Assembly: GCA_944470555.2 (NCBI GenBank)
Contig: OX104130.1
Coordinates: forward strand, 41,759,491 to 41,823,490
Direction: 5' to 3'
DNA length: 64,000 bases
From: Heterobilharzia americana
Lineage: Eukaryota > Platyhelminthes > Trematoda > Strigeidida > Schistosomatidae
Shown one piece after another: positions 63,940 to 64,000 of this stretch. The notes beneath the pieces are model-generated. The model was not told the DNA's origin. It did not search any database and worked only from the letters and a program-made list of their open reading frames with translations. A program made the position numbers and the translations under genes. The stretch's first letter is position 1, and each line of letters starts with the position of its first letter.

Positions 63940-64000
63940 AAATTATACCTTCTCATCTCCCTTGCAATCTGGGTAGCCTTGCTGTAGGCTCTCACCAACT

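Larger units (their letters stand above)
59715..64000 (+). other. Downstream intron of the ABCB gene, incomplete
   Basis: Begins with gtatgt after the last recognised exon. It contains an AAAT/AAT-rich tract (59841-59870), the hammerhead SINE (60260-60440), a shared repeat (60827-60968) and RTE-like element B to the window end. No exon was found. Confidence 0.8.
60966..64000 (-). mobile_element. RTE-like non-LTR retrotransposon B, minus strand, cut by window end
   Basis: The 3' end lies at about 60966-60988 with an (ATT)n tail on the minus strand, as usual for RTE elements. From the window end inward come endonuclease blocks, the inter-domain region, RT blocks and a C-terminal block. Multiple frameshifts make it non-functional. 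The 5' end is beyond 64000. Confidence 0.88.

Overview
The window is AT-rich flatworm DNA and most likely comes from a blood fluke (Schistosoma or a close relative). Four things point there: long AT-rich introns packed with decayed retroelements, RTE-like non-LTR elements, a Penelope-like element with a GIY-YIG-type tail, and tRNA-derived SINEs carrying remnants of a schistosome-type (Sm-alpha) hammerhead ribozyme. The species assignment is inference from these repeat families. No database search was possible.

One host gene could be identified. It lies on the + strand and crosses the whole window. Twelve consecutive exons between 3251 and 59714 join without a frame break into 590 codons plus 2 bases. 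They encode the middle of a full-length ABCB (P-glycoprotein / multidrug-resistance) transporter: TM5-TM6 of the first membrane domain, the complete first nucleotide-binding domain (Walker A, Q-loop, signature, Walker B, D-loop, H-loop), the inter-half linker, and the start of the second membrane domain to about TM10. The 5' exons lie before the window and the 3' exons (rest of TMD2, NBD2) after it. All eleven introns inside the window are phase 0. The NBD1 signature reads LSVGQ instead of LSGGQ.

Region by region. 1-13109: intron DNA with SINE remnants, including a fold-back hammerhead (3933-4054) and a fold-back SINE (7272-7682). 13224-28800: a 15.6-kb intron containing a 9.1-kb satellite (13892-22987) built only from CAT and CAGT. 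It runs from a near-perfect heptamer block of about 600 copies through a 13-mer block to long pure CAT runs. 28801-39566: the NBD1 exons, with introns holding decayed non-LTR reverse transcriptase (29400-30750, 33535-33760) and a Penelope-like element on the minus strand (36140-37850). 39567-49190: linker exons bracketed by an 844-bp near-identical direct repeat (40397-41240 and 46675-47518). 49191-59714: TMD2 exons separated by SINEs, older repeats and a nearly complete but dead RTE-like element on the minus strand (53660-56575). 59715-64000: a hammerhead-bearing SINE (60260-60440) and a second RTE-like element of the same family running off the window end (60966-64000, minus).

The two most unusual signals are the CAT/CAGT satellite, which is stop-free in all three frames on the sense strand of the host gene and contains no ATG there, and the young direct repeat that flanks two in-frame linker exons of a drug-efflux transporter.
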